DNA of 21,162 bases from a virus: positions 1 through 21,162 of the IMG/VR virus record IMGVR_UViG_3300025860_000111; one strand, written 5' to 3'. This document shows, in pieces, positions 20,722 through 21,162 of the stretch. The notes beneath the pieces were generated by a model, which was not told the DNA's origin, made no database searches, and saw only the letters and a list, made by a program, of their open reading frames with translations. The position numbers were made by a program, and so were the translations under genes. Numbering within the stretch: the stretch's first letter is position 1; each line of letters begins with the position of its first letter.

Positions 20722-21162
20722 ATGGCCACAAATGAAATAAAATTTAAAAGTGACGTTTCAGTTCTTGGTAACTTTAACGTTGATTCATTTAGTATATCGC
20801 GACTAGAAACTGCAAACCTTCCAGCATTAACTACTGATGGATCAGTTGCGTATGATACTATAAAACAAAGTTTAATTGTTTATGATTTAAATAATACTGA
20901 ATGGAAAATTTCTAATGGTAGTATTCTTCAAGAAGATAATCTTTCTATTAGACCTCAAGGGCAAGTTCAATTTAGTGATGGTAATCCTCGTGGCTCTAAT
21001 TCGGTTGACCTTCAAACGGTCAGAGACGCCGTTGACCAAGTTGCTGGTGGAGATTACGATGTTATTAGTGGTGGAAAAAATAATAAAACCGATTCCGTTA
21101 ACGCGTGGGCGACTTCAAACACTATTGGTGGAGGAGAAGATAATACAATAGTTGCAAGTTAT
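20722..21162 (+). CDS. Partial fiber protein with YadA-like head repeats, cut by the right edge
   Basis: From the ATG at 20722 the frame stays open for all 147 codons to the end of the window, so the C-terminus is missing. It begins MATNEIKFKSDVSVLGNFNV, continues with ETANLPALTTDGSVAYDT and DLNNTEWKISNGSI, and then GSNSVDLQTVRDAVDQVAGG (about residues 92-111). The last visible residues carry head-type repeats: DVISGGKNNK and NTIGGGEDNTI. The layout matches fiber or adhesin proteins of marine T4-like phages, and the head repeats echo those at about residues 415-540 of the 1961-residue fiber. It would be a late virion protein involved in host contact. The product beyond the window edge is unknown. 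Confidence 0.75.
   Translation, partial: MATNEIKFKSDVSVLGNFNVDSFSISRLETANLPALTTDGSVAYDTIKQSLIVYDLNNTEWKISNGSILQEDNLSIRPQGQVQFSDGNPRGSNSVDLQTVRDAVDQVAGGDYDVISGGKNNKTDSVNAWATSNTIGGGEDNTIVASY

Overview
This window looks like part of a lytic, T4-related marine myovirus genome. It is AT-rich and tightly packed, many genes overlap by one base at the stop/start junction, and nearly all genes are on the plus strand. The evidence for a T4-like phage is a recognisable T4-type RNase H (5'-3' exonuclease), a DUF6433-like protein, a RecB/Cas4-type nuclease, a ClpP-fold protease, a CGPC redoxin, and exact copies of the T4 late-promoter octamer TATAAATA just before structural genes. The host cannot be fixed. 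Almost no gene start has a Shine-Dalgarno sequence, which would fit a host that relies little on it, such as Bacteroidota; this is only an inference.

Layout. Positions 1-290 hold the start of a minus-strand phage gene that runs off the left edge. Positions 328-741 encode a GIY-YIG-like nuclease. A sigma70-like promoter (762-790) precedes a compact seven-gene operon (814-4272): RNase H, DUF6433-like protein, zinc-ribbon protein, PD-(D/E)XK nuclease, ClpP-like protease, a small unknown and a thioredoxin/glutaredoxin-like protein. From 4322 to the right edge the window is a late adhesion module with its own late promoters. It has a 1071-residue fiber (4335-7550), a 1961-residue repeat-built fiber (7564-13449), a 167-residue accessory protein (13460-13963), a 1564-residue adhesin (13971-18665), a 303-residue fiber-tip-like protein (18670-19581), a fucosyltransferase-fold glycosyltransferase (19600-20493), a 61-residue unknown (20500-20685), and a fiber or YadA-like protein cut by the right edge (20722 onward).

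The most notable feature is in the 1564-residue adhesin. It joins a malectin-like domain, three tandem formylglycine-generating-enzyme/C-type-lectin-fold domains and a long BspA-type leucine-rich-repeat tail. Only the middle lectin-fold domain carries, at its C-terminal end (16041 to about 16160), a sharply bounded island that is 73% GC over its first 100 bases, in AT-rich surroundings. All 33 codons from 16041 to 16139 end in G or C, and the sequence follows the GGSW...LxSxxR...GFRVA layout typical of a diversity-generating retroelement (DGR) variable region. No reverse transcriptase, accessory gene or template repeat is visible here, so the diversifying machinery would have to lie elsewhere in the phage or act in trans.

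Together the right-hand genes look like a host-recognition locus with modular, recombining fibers, one putatively hypervariable adhesin and a possible sugar-modifying enzyme. The left-hand genes look like nucleic-acid metabolism expressed from an earlier promoter class.
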